NCBI GenBank assembly: GCA_902583785.1 | Contig: CACHXE010000004.1 | Location: forward strand, 1-47,768 | Source: an uncultured Pelagibacteraceae bacterium | GTDB lineage: Bacteria > Pseudomonadota > Alphaproteobacteria > Pelagibacterales > Pelagibacteraceae | Direction of reading: 5' to 3' | Length of the DNA stretch: 47,768 bases | In this document: piece after piece, positions 8,197-16,603 of the stretch | How positions within the stretch are numbered: the first letter of the stretch is position 1 | How the letters are laid out: each line of letters starts with the position of its first letter | Made by a program: the position numbers and the translations under genes | Notes under the pieces: generated by a model | What the model saw: only the letters and a program-made list of their open reading frames with translations | What the model was told of the DNA's origin: nothing | Databases searched by the model: none

Positions 8197-9393
8197 TTAA
8201 AGACCAGCACTAGCGTTAAACGTAACTGTACCAGCTACTTTAGTCTTCCAGTTTTTACCACCTTTTGTGTACTCGATCATAACAGGTGTTCTGTTACCAT
8301 CTCTACACTCAGGCGAACCAGCAGCACAGAAGCTGATTGGTCCTGAAGCTAAACCAGTAAAGTTAGTTATACCAGCAATAGAGTCTCTTACAGCTTTTCT
8401 ATCAGATGCAAGATCACCGCTAAACTGTTTTTCTGCTTTTTCTAAAGCAGGTTTTAACATAGTTAATAAGTCCTCCATTTGAGAAAAGTCATGGCCAGGT
8501 ACTACGCCATATCTACTTTTAATATGTTTAACAAATTTTTTAGCGATTGGTCTTGTGTCAGAAGCAGCGAAAGCAGCAGCATAAGATACACCAACAGCTG
8601 CTTTACCAGCGTTAGTTGGTACTTCTACTTTTGATGCTACAGAGTTTGCAACTCTAGCTACGCTCTTAGGTATTCCCACTTCGTAAGATTGAACTAAGCA
8701 ACGAACTGTTTCATCTACTAAACCTGAACATACAAGTGCGTCTGGATTTGTTGCTTTAGCTTTTAATAAGTAAGATCTAAAGTCAGTTTCTTTTTCTCCA
8801 GCTTGCGCTTCATAAACAGGATCAACACCGTATTCATCTTTCACGTAAGCAATCATAGATTTAGAAAAGTCCATACTAGCTTGGTCAGGTACATAGATAT
8901 GAGCTATCTTCGTACCAGCATTTTCTGCTGTGAACTTAGCTTGTACTATTTTGTAAAATCTAGATGAAACAGGAACTCTGAATATCCATTCACTTCCTGT
9001 TAATGTGATTTTTGAACTTGTTGAATGCGGAATGATTTGTGGAACTTTAGCTTTAGTAATTACTGGTACCATTGGTAAAGTAACTGAACTACAGCTAGAT
9101 CCGATTATAACGTGAACGTTATCTTGGTATGCAAGCTTCGTAGCATTTGCAACACCTTTCTCAGATTTACATTCATCATTGTAAAGTATCAAATCAACTT
9201 TTTTTCCGTTAATACCGCCAGAAGAATTCCACTCCGCAACAGTATCTTGAATTAACTCACCATGTTTATAGCCAACGTCAGAAAGCATTCTAAATGAAAC
9301 ACCAATTTTGATGTCCTTAGCTTGTGCTACTGAAGTGACCAATAAACTAACAGCGAGTAATAAACTTGAAAAAATTATATTTATTTTTTTCAT
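8197..9393 (-). CDS. livK: ABC transporter periplasmic substrate-binding protein (LivK-type, Peripla_BP_6)
   Basis: A 398-residue periplasmic binding protein with a clear signal peptide: basic KK start, hydrophobic core to residue ~20, cleavage after AQA at about residue 25. The mature part begins KDIKIGVSFRMLSDVG and has the two-lobed type I fold signature seen in LivJ/LivK (GGINGKKVDLILYND, IIGSSCSSVTLPMVPV). Two cysteine pairs (ND-E-C / SSC and CAAGSPEC near the C-terminus) could form disulfides. First gene of the leftward wing, with a strong SD (GGGGGAAA) 4 bases before ATG. The ligand is unknown; the catabolic neighbours argue for a carboxylic acid rather than a common amino acid. Confidence 0.9.
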   Translation of the reverse strand: MKKINIIFSSLLLAVSLLVTSVAQAKDIKIGVSFRMLSDVGYKHGELIQDTVAEWNSSGGINGKKVDLILYNDECKSEKGVANATKLAYQDNVHVIIGSSCSSVTLPMVPVITKAKVPQIIPHSTSSKITLTGSEWIFRVPVSSRFYKIVQAKFTAENAGTKIAHIYVPDQASMDFSKSMIAYVKDEYGVDPVYEAQAGEKETDFRSYLLKAKATNPDALVCSGLVDETVRCLVQSYEVGIPKSVARVANSVASKVEVPTNAGKAAVGVSYAAAFAASDTRPIAKKFVKHIKSRYGVVPGHDFSQMEDLLTMLKPALEKAEKQFSGDLASDRKAVRDSIAGITNFTGLASGPISFCAAGSPECRDGNRTPVMIEYTKGGKNWKTKVAGTVTFNASAGL

Positions 9394-9499
9394 GTTTCCC
9401 CCTTTTTTAATTTATATATCTTCGGCGTTTTTAATTGACGCCAAAGCATTAATTTAATTAAATGTATTAGATTAAATAAACAATTTTAAGTCAACAGCT
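9394..9499. promoter_or_regulatory. Divergent promoter region and livK 5' leader
   Basis: A 106-base region between the livK and livF starts that must serve both wings of the island. On the minus strand TTGACT at 9494-9489 resembles a -35 box, though a good -10 at ideal spacing is not obvious (TAATAC about 19 bases on). The livK leader would hold a small hairpin, GGCGT (9424-9428) and ACGCC (9438-9442) with a nine-base loop, then a strong SD. The palindrome could equally be an operator. No regulator gene lies nearby. Confidence 0.4.
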
Positions 9500-10225
9500 A
9501 TGCTCAAAATAAACAATTTAGTTTCAGGTTACGGTTCAGTGCAAATACTTAATGGAGCTAACATGAAAGTAGATAATCAATCTATAGTTGCATTGCTTGG
9601 TGGAAATGGGACAGGTAAGTCCACGATATTAAAAGCTTGCTCGGGAATAATTAGAACTTGGAAAGGAAGTATAAATTTTAATGGAGAAGACATTCAAAAT
9701 TTACCGCCACACAACATTGTGGAAAAAGGTTTGGTTCAAGTCACTCAAGGAAAAGATGTTTTTCCCGCTATGACAGTTTTAGAAAATTTAAGATTAGGAG
9801 GTTTTACACTTAAATCAAAGCAAACATTAAATGATAATATTGAAAAAGTTTTTAATTATTTTCCTAGATTAAATGAAAGAAAAAGCCAGTTGGCTGCAAC
9901 CTTATCAGGCGGCGAATTACAAATGCTTTGTATTGGAAGGGGTTTAATGTCAAATCCTAAGATGATTATGCTTGATGAACCAAGTGCAGCGCTAGCACCG
10001 CAAATTGTTTTAGATATTTTTAAAAATATTAATAAAATTAGAAAAGATGGCCTAACAGTTTTGGTAGTAGAACAAAATGTTAGAATGGCTCTTTTGCTTG
10101 CAGATTACGGTTATGTAATAAAGGACGGAGTAATTAATGTTGAGGGAGAGTCTAAAAAATTGATGTACGACGAGTCTGTGAAAGATTCATATTTAGGTGG
10201 GGGAGGTACAACAGCAAATGTTTAA
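9500..10225 (+). CDS. livF: Branched-chain-amino-acid-type ABC transporter ATP-binding protein LivF
   Basis: A 241-residue ABC ATPase of the LivF type with Walker A GGNGTGKST, signature LSGGELQMLCIGRGLMSNP, Walker B MIMLDEPSAALAP and VVEQNVRMAL as the H-loop region (here Gln replaces the usual His, as is normal for LivF). It is the first gene of the rightward eight-gene unit and overlaps livH by 8 bases (ATGTTTAA). Works with LivG. Confidence 0.92.
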   Translation: MLKINNLVSGYGSVQILNGANMKVDNQSIVALLGGNGTGKSTILKACSGIIRTWKGSINFNGEDIQNLPPHNIVEKGLVQVTQGKDVFPAMTVLENLRLGGFTLKSKQTLNDNIEKVFNYFPRLNERKSQLAATLSGGELQMLCIGRGLMSNPKMIMLDEPSAALAPQIVLDIFKNINKIRKDGLTVLVVEQNVRMALLLADYGYVIKDGVINVEGESKKLMYDESVKDSYLGGGGTTANV

Positions 10226-11255
10226 AGGTTTTAAACTTACAAGAAAACTTGAAAATACTTTGATGTTAGTTTTTACGTTAATTTTTCTAGGATACATCAG
10301 TATGAGCCCAGATATGAACCTAGAGTCTCTTAAAGGTGTATTAATAATCGGTATCACTGTGGGAATAATTTACGGACTAGTAGCTGTAGGAATTTCTCTA
10401 ATTTATACAGGATTAGATGTAGTTAATTTTTCACACGGAGAATTTTTCATGCTTGGAGCGTTTACTGGTTTAACAGTTTATAATTTTCTAATCGATGGAG
10501 AATTAATTTACGCAATTTTTCCTGATGCTTACGGATGGGTAGGTTATGTAATTGGATTATTTTTTGCATTTGTTATCATGGGTCTTTTTGGTGTTTTAAT
10601 AGAGAGAGTTTTTTTAAGACCATTAACAAAAAAAGGCGGTGGTTATACCGTTGCCGGAATGGGAATTATTATTTGTGGTTTTGGCTTATCAGTTGTTTTA
10701 TTAAACTTAGCTTACATAATTTGGAATCCAACAGCACATCCTTTTCATGCAGATTTAGGATTACCAATTAATATAGGTGGCGTGACGTTGCCAATGACAT
10801 ATTTATGGATGCTTGTAACTGGTTTTACAGTTGCTGGCGCTCTTTATTTCTTTCTAAACAAAACCAAAATGGGTCTAGGCGTCCGAGCTGTAGCGCACTC
10901 AAAAGTAATCTCCAACTTAGTTGGAATTAACGTTCCACTTTATATATCTATTATATTTGGAATAGCTTGTGCTCTTGCAGGATTAGCAGGAACTTTAGTT
11001 GGACCTACATATCAAGTAGTAGTTTATATGGGTTATATAATTTTATTAAAGGCTTTTGCATCTGCAGTTGTTGGAGGGTTCGGAAGTTTGCCAGGCGCAA
11101 TCGTTGGCGGTTTCACCGTAGGTCTTTTTGAAACATCATGTGCTTTTTTTATTTCTGGAAGTCATAAAGATGCTTACGCATTTTTATTGATGATAGTAGT
11201 CTTACTTATAAAACCAACTGGTTTCTTTGGCGTGCAAGTTAAAATGAAAGCATAA
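10218..11255 (+). CDS. livH: Branched-chain-amino-acid-type ABC transporter permease LivH
   Basis: A 345-residue inner-membrane permease with about eight to nine helices. Landmarks are GLVAVGISLIYTGLDVVNFSHGEFFMLGAF across residues ~50-80, the RAVAHSKVISNLVGINV coupling loop, and VVGGFGSLPGAIVGG. I chose the ATG at 10218 over the upstream GTG at 10197 because GGGGGAGG (10199-10206) lies at SD distance from it and the shorter form keeps a compact overlap with livF. The stop is directly followed by the ATG of the next gene. Confidence 0.91.
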   Translation: MFKGFKLTRKLENTLMLVFTLIFLGYISMSPDMNLESLKGVLIIGITVGIIYGLVAVGISLIYTGLDVVNFSHGEFFMLGAFTGLTVYNFLIDGELIYAIFPDAYGWVGYVIGLFFAFVIMGLFGVLIERVFLRPLTKKGGGYTVAGMGIIICGFGLSVVLLNLAYIIWNPTAHPFHADLGLPINIGGVTLPMTYLWMLVTGFTVAGALYFFLNKTKMGLGVRAVAHSKVISNLVGINVPLYISIIFGIACALAGLAGTLVGPTYQVVVYMGYIILLKAFASAVVGGFGSLPGAIVGGFTVGLFETSCAFFISGSHKDAYAFLLMIVVLLIKPTGFFGVQVKMKA

Positions 11256-12200
11256 ATGGTTAATAAAAATCTCAAAGTCGCTGTACTAGGCGCAGGTGCC
11301 ATGGGCTGTCTCTTCGGGGGTTTGCTTGCAGAAAAAGGATTAAGTGTAGTTTTAATTGATGTGTGGAAAGACCATGTTGATGAGATAAATAATAAAGGTC
11401 TCAAAATGATGGGTCATGGTGGCGATAGAATTGTAAAAATCAAAGCGACAACAGATCCAAAAACTTTACAACCAGTTGATGCCATAATTATAATGTGTAA
11501 AGCAACCGCCTTAGAGAAGGCTCTTACAAATTCAAAAAATATAATAGGCGATAAAACTATGCTCATGTCTTTTCAAAATGGAATAGGACATGAAGAAATA
11601 ATGCAAAATATAGCTGGAAAAGATAAAGTTTTGGGAGGATCAACTACTCAAGCATCTAGTATTCAAGGCCCTGGCATTATTCAAAATCACGCAAGTTTAC
11701 CATCTTGGATTGGAGAGTATGATGGTGGCCACAGTCAAAGGGTAAAAGATCTTGCAGAAACATTTACATCACACGGTTTAGAAACTATTGCGGAAGAAGA
11801 TATCAAAAGAAGAAAATGGATGAAATTATTTGCACTTACAGCGATAGGACCACTTTCTGCAATATTCGATCTTCATCACACAGACCTGTATATCGCAAAT
11901 AAAAATCAGGACATGTCGAGGAACCTAGGCAAAGAAATAATCTTAGAGACAAGAGAAGTTGCTAAAGCAGATGGGGTAGATGTCAGCGAGAAAGACTGTC
12001 TAGAAATGTTTAATAGAATAGTAGACTCCAGACAAACTAATAAATCCTCAATGGCATTTGATGTATTGAAGAATAGAAAAACAGAAATAGATTTTATAAG
12101 TGGCGCTGTTTCAAAAATTGGAAAAAAACATGGGGTAAAAACTCCTCTAAACGATCTCATGTATAACATTATTAAAATCAAAGAAGGAATGTATATCTAG
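11256..12200 (+). CDS. Ketopantoate reductase (PanE/ApbA) family oxidoreductase
   Basis: A 314-residue two-domain NADP-dependent reductase. The N-terminal Rossmann fold has VLGAGAMGCLFGGLLAEKG, and the central KATALEKAL and SFQNGIGHEE motifs match the PanE NADP/substrate cleft (the Lys of CKA and the Asn-Gly of QNG). The C-terminal helical domain carries RRKWMKLFALTAIGPLSAI. It could be a true 2-dehydropantoate reductase, but its place in the middle of a catabolic transport operon, with no gap before or after, points to reduction or oxidation of another 2-keto/2-hydroxy acid. Confidence 0.75.
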   Translation: MVNKNLKVAVLGAGAMGCLFGGLLAEKGLSVVLIDVWKDHVDEINNKGLKMMGHGGDRIVKIKATTDPKTLQPVDAIIIMCKATALEKALTNSKNIIGDKTMLMSFQNGIGHEEIMQNIAGKDKVLGGSTTQASSIQGPGIIQNHASLPSWIGEYDGGHSQRVKDLAETFTSHGLETIAEEDIKRRKWMKLFALTAIGPLSAIFDLHHTDLYIANKNQDMSRNLGKEIILETREVAKADGVDVSEKDCLEMFNRIVDSRQTNKSSMAFDVLKNRKTEIDFISGAVSKIGKKHGVKTPLNDLMYNIIKIKEGMYI

Positions 12201-12204
12201 ACCC

Positions 12205-14124
12205 GTGTCTAAAGAAATAATCTGGAAACCATCAAAAGATCTAGTTGAAAATTCAAAACTGACCAAGTTTTTAAACTTTTCTAAAATTCAAGATTATAAT
12301 GAGCTTGAGAAAAAAAGTCTGACAGATCCTGGTTGGCTTTGGGATAGTGTTATCAAATTTTCTGATTTAAAGTTTTTTAAACCCTATTCAAAAATTATAG
12401 ATGAAAGTAATGGCATCCCTTGGACAAAATGGTGCGTAGATGGAAAGACGAATATAGTTCTTAATTGCATTGATCGTCATAAAGACAAAGATTTTTTTAA
12501 AGAGACTTTTATTTTTTCAGAACAGGAGGATGGAACAGAAACTTCAATTACCTATGAAGAATTTAATAAAAGAATTTCGAAAGTAGGAAATACACTAAAA
12601 AACAATGGTTTTAAAAAAGGTGATGTAATTGCACTTTATATGCCTCAATTTATCGAAACCTATATTGCTTATTTTTCTATTTTAAAAATAGGCTGTATTG
12701 TTTTACCCCTTTTCTCTGGCTATGGCTCAAAAGCTGTAATTGAAAGATTAAAAATTGCTAAAGCTAAAGGTATTTTCACCGTAGAAAAAACTTTTAGAAA
12801 AGCCAAGGAAATAAGAATGTTTGAACAAATCAAAGGAGATCTTGATCAAGTAAAGTCATTAGAAAAAATATTTCTTCTAGGAAAAGATAAAGGAAAAAAA
12901 ATATTCAATTGGGAAAACTTTGACAATGTATCAGACAAATTAAAAACTGAAGAGATGAACGCTGAGGATCCAGCTATTATTCATTTTACTTCAGGTACAA
13001 CAGGAAAACCAAAAGGATGTGTTTATACCCACATAGGACTTGTAACTAAAATGGCATTTGATGAAGGAATATTGGCTGACTTCAAACAAACCGACGTTCA
13101 TTTATGTATGGCAGACATGGGTTGGATGGTTGGTTCAAAATCAGCAACTATCGCATCATCACATGGTGCAAAAATGATTATTGCAGAAGGTGTTCCAGAT
13201 TTTCCAGATGAATTAAGATTTTGGAAATTAATTGAAAAATATAAAGTAACTTGGACTGAATTGTCCCCCGCACTAATAAGAAATCAAATGACAAAAGATA
13301 AAAAACTTTTTGAAAATTTGAATTTAAGTTCATTAAGAATTATTTGTACAGGTGGTGAACCATGGACAGAAAAACCTTGGAAGTGGTTATTTGAATTTAT
13401 TGGTAAATCAAAAGTTCCTATAATGAATTCAGCTGGTGGAACCGAAGTATCTGGATCTATACTACACTGTTGCTTGCATAGACCTTTTAAGGTTGGTTCT
13501 TTTAATGCACCCATACCTGGAATGAGTGCAGATATTGTAGATACAAAAGGCGAAAAAGTATCCGCTGATCAAATGGGAGAATTGGTAATGAGAAAATCAT
13601 CAATAGGATTAACCAAAAGTTTATGGAATGATGATGAAAGATACATTCAGAACTATTGGAAGGTTATAAAAAAAGATTTATGGGTTCATGGCGATTTAGC
13701 TAGTAAGGATAAAGACGGTCACTGGTATCTTCACGGTAGGTCAGATGATACAATTAAAGTTTCAGGTAAAAGAATTGGTCCATCAGAATTAGAAAGTGTA
13801 ATTGTGAAAAGCGGTAAAGTTAAAGAGGTTGCGGCTGTTGGGATTCCAGATGAGGGAAAAGGATCTAAGATAATTTTATCTATAGTTCCTCTAGAAAGTG
13901 AAAAAAACCTTAAAGAAAACTTGTTTATTGATTTAATTATAAAAGATTTAGGAAAATCATTTAAGCCTGATAAAGTAATATTTGTTAAGGATTTACCTAA
14001 AACAAGAAATATGAAAATAATGAGGAGAGTAATAAAATCGTGTTTAACAAATGAGGACCCTGGGGATATTTCAACTTTATTAAATCCAGAGTCAGTAGAG
14101 GAAATAAAACAACATGCAATTTAA
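12205..14124 (+). CDS. AMP-forming acyl-CoA synthetase (Acs-like)
   Basis: A 639-residue ANL-superfamily ligase with an Acs-type N-terminal domain. It activates a carboxylic acid to its CoA thioester through an acyl-adenylate. Motifs: TSGTTGKPKG (from residue ~262), SAGGTEVSGS (~409-418), GRSDDTIKVSGKRIGPSELES and the C-terminal KTRNMKIMRR with the adenylation Lys at about 604 (Acs itself has KTRSGKIMRR). The start is GTG at 12205, four bases after the previous stop; no ATG is near. Length excludes MenE (~450 residues). The acid is unknown; acetate is unlikely given the crotonase partner that overlaps by 11 bases. Confidence 0.82.
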   Translation: MSKEIIWKPSKDLVENSKLTKFLNFSKIQDYNELEKKSLTDPGWLWDSVIKFSDLKFFKPYSKIIDESNGIPWTKWCVDGKTNIVLNCIDRHKDKDFFKETFIFSEQEDGTETSITYEEFNKRISKVGNTLKNNGFKKGDVIALYMPQFIETYIAYFSILKIGCIVLPLFSGYGSKAVIERLKIAKAKGIFTVEKTFRKAKEIRMFEQIKGDLDQVKSLEKIFLLGKDKGKKIFNWENFDNVSDKLKTEEMNAEDPAIIHFTSGTTGKPKGCVYTHIGLVTKMAFDEGILADFKQTDVHLCMADMGWMVGSKSATIASSHGAKMIIAEGVPDFPDELRFWKLIEKYKVTWTELSPALIRNQMTKDKKLFENLNLSSLRIICTGGEPWTEKPWKWLFEFIGKSKVPIMNSAGGTEVSGSILHCCLHRPFKVGSFNAPIPGMSADIVDTKGEKVSADQMGELVMRKSSIGLTKSLWNDDERYIQNYWKVIKKDLWVHGDLASKDKDGHWYLHGRSDDTIKVSGKRIGPSELESVIVKSGKVKEVAAVGIPDEGKGSKIILSIVPLESEKNLKENLFIDLIIKDLGKSFKPDKVIFVKDLPKTRNMKIMRRVIKSCLTNEDPGDISTLLNPESVEEIKQHAI

Positions 14125-14884
14125 AGATATAATATATGAAGTTAAAAGTGATTATGCTTATGTAACCATAAATAGACCAAAAGTATTAAACGCGTTCACA
14201 CCCGTTACTCTTCAAGAATTGAAAACTGCTTTAGATAGTGCTGAAAAAGATAAAAATGTTGGTGTAATCATTTTATCTGGGGCAGGAGACAGAGCTTTTT
14301 GTGCAGGTGGAGATATGAACTGGGAAAGTTCAAAAGAATTTCAAGACCATGAATATGAATTTCATATCCACTTAACAAAATGTAGTAAACCAATTATTGC
14401 AAAAGTAGATGGGTATGCAATTGGAGGAGGAAACCATATGGCGTATTTCTGTGATTTAACAATTGCTAGTGAAAATTCTATTTTTGGACAAAACGGCCCA
14501 AGGGTTGGTTCACCAGCTGGTGGAGCAATCGTCGCTCATTCTGCAAATATTCTTGGACATAAAAGAGCAAGAGAAATGTGGATGACGTGCAAAAGGTACT
14601 CCGCAAAAGAGATGATGAATTGGGGATTAGTCAACTCTGTTGTAAAAAAAGAAAAATTAGACGAGGAAGTAAAAAAATATGGGGATGAAATATTAAAAGG
14701 AGCACCCACTTGTATAAAGATTTTAAAGGCTAGTTTTAGAAAACAGTTTGAAGAAATTTTAAAAATTACACAAAAAAGTATGGTAGATGAAATTGCCCCA
14801 GGATATTTTAAAACTGGCGAACAATCCGAAGGAGCTAAAGCTTTTTTAGAAAAAAGAAAGCCAGACTTTAAAAAATTTCGTTAA
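14114..14884 (+). CDS. Enoyl-CoA hydratase/isomerase family protein (MenB/BadI-like)
   Basis: A 256-residue crotonase-fold enzyme. Oxyanion-hole segments are AFCAGGDMNW and DGYAIGGGNHMAYFCDLTIA. The stretch FGQNGPRVGS and the following KRAREMWMTCKRYSAKEMMNWGLVN closely resemble MenB (naphthoate synthase) and BadI (2-ketocyclohexanecarboxyl-CoA ring hydrolase). The acidic pair Phe-Asp that follows GS in those enzymes is Pro-Ala here, so the chemistry may differ. Coupled to the acyl-CoA synthetase by overlap, it probably acts on that enzyme's product. Confidence 0.78.
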   Translation: MQFKDIIYEVKSDYAYVTINRPKVLNAFTPVTLQELKTALDSAEKDKNVGVIILSGAGDRAFCAGGDMNWESSKEFQDHEYEFHIHLTKCSKPIIAKVDGYAIGGGNHMAYFCDLTIASENSIFGQNGPRVGSPAGGAIVAHSANILGHKRAREMWMTCKRYSAKEMMNWGLVNSVVKKEKLDEEVKKYGDEILKGAPTCIKILKASFRKQFEEILKITQKSMVDEIAPGYFKTGEQSEGAKAFLEKRKPDFKKFR

Positions 14885-15972
14885 TGAAAATTAAATCAAT
14901 CAAAGCAATTACTTTGAGCATGCCATTTAGCCATGGCGGAAAGAAAGTAATTTTTCATGGAAAAGAATGGAAAAGTTTAGAATTTAACTTAATAAGATTA
15001 GAAACTGATAAAGGAATAGTGGGGTGGGGCGAAGCTTTTGGTTATACAAGTTGGAAAGCTGTTAAAATCGCTATTGATGATATGGTTGCTCCACTACTTA
15101 TTGGTAAAGATATTAGCAATATACCCGAGCTTCTTTTAACACTTCAAAAATCTTTACATTTATTTGGAAGATATGGGATTACAATGTTTGCGATATCTGG
15201 TGTTGAAATAGCTTTGTGGGATGCACTTGGTAAAGAAAAAAATAAGCCTATTCACGAATTATTAGGAAAGAAAAATAAAGATAGTTTTAAAGCCTATTCA
15301 AGTCTTTTCAGATATGGTGATCCAAAAATAGTAAAGCAAAAATGCAGACAATCTATTGAAGATGGCTATCAGGCAATCAAGTTACATGAGATAGAAAATA
15401 GTTGTATCGAAGCAGGTAGAGAAGGAACTGGAAACTTTCCTTTGATGTTGGATACTAATTGTCCTTGGACCTATGAAGAAACTTTGTCAAAAAAAGATTT
15501 TCTCAAAAGCATGAAATTAACCTGGCTTGAGGAACCAATTTATCCTCCAGAAGATTATCAAACACTTGCAAAATTAAATAAGGAACTTGGAATACCAATA
15601 GCATGCGGGGAAAATGCGTGTACTGAATTTGAGTTTAAATCAATTTTACATCAAAAAGCTGCAACATTTATCCAACCATCAGTAATTAAAGTTGGCGGTA
15701 TTTATGAAATGTTTAAAATTATCTCTCTTGCTGAAGAAAAAAATATTTCTGTAATGCCTCACACCGCTTACTTTGGGCCTGGATTTCTGGCCACTCTTCA
15801 ACTCGCATCCTTAATGAAAAAAGAAACATATATAGAGAGATTTTATCTTGATATTGACCAAGAGTTTTATCCAGATTTTAAAAAGGCTAATAATGGTAAA
15901 TATAAATTACCTTCCGGTCCTGGTTTGGGTATTGATCTCGAATATAATAGGTTAAGCAAATATGAAATATAG
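14884..15972 (+). CDS. Enolase-superfamily enzyme, mandelate racemase/muconate lactonizing type
   Basis: A 362-residue protein with the alpha+beta capping domain (1-130) and a barrel. Metal ligands are Asp190 (MLDTN), Glu216 (WLEEP) and Glu243 (CGENA). The acid/base element on strand two is Lys166-x-His168, and His293 in MPHTAY sits where the MR-group His lies. The Asp that normally pairs with it (QPD) is Ser266 (QPSVIKVGG). These features suggest an acid-sugar dehydratase or racemase relative rather than MLE or MenC. Its start shares one base with the crotonase stop. Confidence 0.8.
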   Translation: MKIKSIKAITLSMPFSHGGKKVIFHGKEWKSLEFNLIRLETDKGIVGWGEAFGYTSWKAVKIAIDDMVAPLLIGKDISNIPELLLTLQKSLHLFGRYGITMFAISGVEIALWDALGKEKNKPIHELLGKKNKDSFKAYSSLFRYGDPKIVKQKCRQSIEDGYQAIKLHEIENSCIEAGREGTGNFPLMLDTNCPWTYEETLSKKDFLKSMKLTWLEEPIYPPEDYQTLAKLNKELGIPIACGENACTEFEFKSILHQKAATFIQPSVIKVGGIYEMFKIISLAEEKNISVMPHTAYFGPGFLATLQLASLMKKETYIERFYLDIDQEFYPDFKKANNGKYKLPSGPGLGIDLEYNRLSKYEI

Positions 15973-16603
15973 ATCTGTTTTGTTTGTTCCAGGTCATGAA
16001 GAAAAAAAAATTCTAAAAGCGTATACTTTAAATGCTGATTTAATAGTTATTGATTTAGAGTCAACCGTACCAAATGATCAGAAAGAAAATGCCAAAAAAA
16101 TCATTGAAGGCTGCGAGGTTGATAAAATTAAAACATATATAAGAATCGGTAAAAATGATGATTTAAATTTTGTAACCAAAAATAAATTTAAGGGAATTTT
16201 TTTACCTTTTACAGAAAGTAAAGAACAGTTATTAAATATCAATAAAATTTTAAAGTCTTTTGAAAAGATTAAAACAGATATTATTCCAATTATAGAGAGC
16301 GAAAAAGGTATAAAAAACTTAAAAGAAATTTCTGAATTTAAAGAGAGAGTTAAAGTGATTTCTTTTGGTTCGCATGATTTAGCTAAATCAATTAATCTAA
16401 AAGTTTCTGATGACGAAAAAGAAATACTAAATTATAGAAAACTTATAGTTTCAAATTCTCCAAATCCAATAGATACTTCATATCTCAATTTTAAAGATAC
16501 AGTTGGGTTTGAGAAATCTTGTAATACAGCAAAAAGTTTAGGTTTTGCTGGCAAGGCCTGCATTCATCCTGGGCAAATCGAAATATCAAACAAAATTTTT
16601 TAA
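15962..16603 (+). CDS. HpcH/HpaI aldolase/citrate lyase beta (CitE-like) family, short form
   Basis: A 213-residue CitE-like TIM barrel, shorter than the usual 270-300. It keeps the start RSVLFVPG, the IDLESTVP segment (usual form DLED-x-VP), a substrate-binding Arg in YIRIGK, the metal Glu in IIPIIESEKG, GSHDLA, and the C-terminal GFAGKACIHPGQIEISN. The family cleaves or forms bonds in malyl-CoA-like or 2-keto acids. It overlaps the enolase-superfamily gene by 11 bases and the next gene by one. The product of this barrel could be acetyl-CoA or a 2-keto acid fragment (inference). Confidence 0.75.
   Translation: MKYRSVLFVPGHEEKKILKAYTLNADLIVIDLESTVPNDQKENAKKIIEGCEVDKIKTYIRIGKNDDLNFVTKNKFKGIFLPFTESKEQLLNINKILKSFEKIKTDIIPIIESEKGIKNLKEISEFKERVKVISFGSHDLAKSINLKVSDDEKEILNYRKLIVSNSPNPIDTSYLNFKDTVGFEKSCNTAKSLGFAGKACIHPGQIEISNKIF

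Noticed and set aside
12205-15972. An AMP ligase, MenB-like crotonase and enolase-superfamily gene in a row, resembling menE-menB-menC of menaquinone synthesis
   Set aside because: The ligase is Acs-length (639 residues) rather than MenE-like, the crotonase lacks the MenB Phe-Asp pair, the enolase-superfamily protein has the MR-type His instead of the MenC Lys, and no menD, menF or menH is present.
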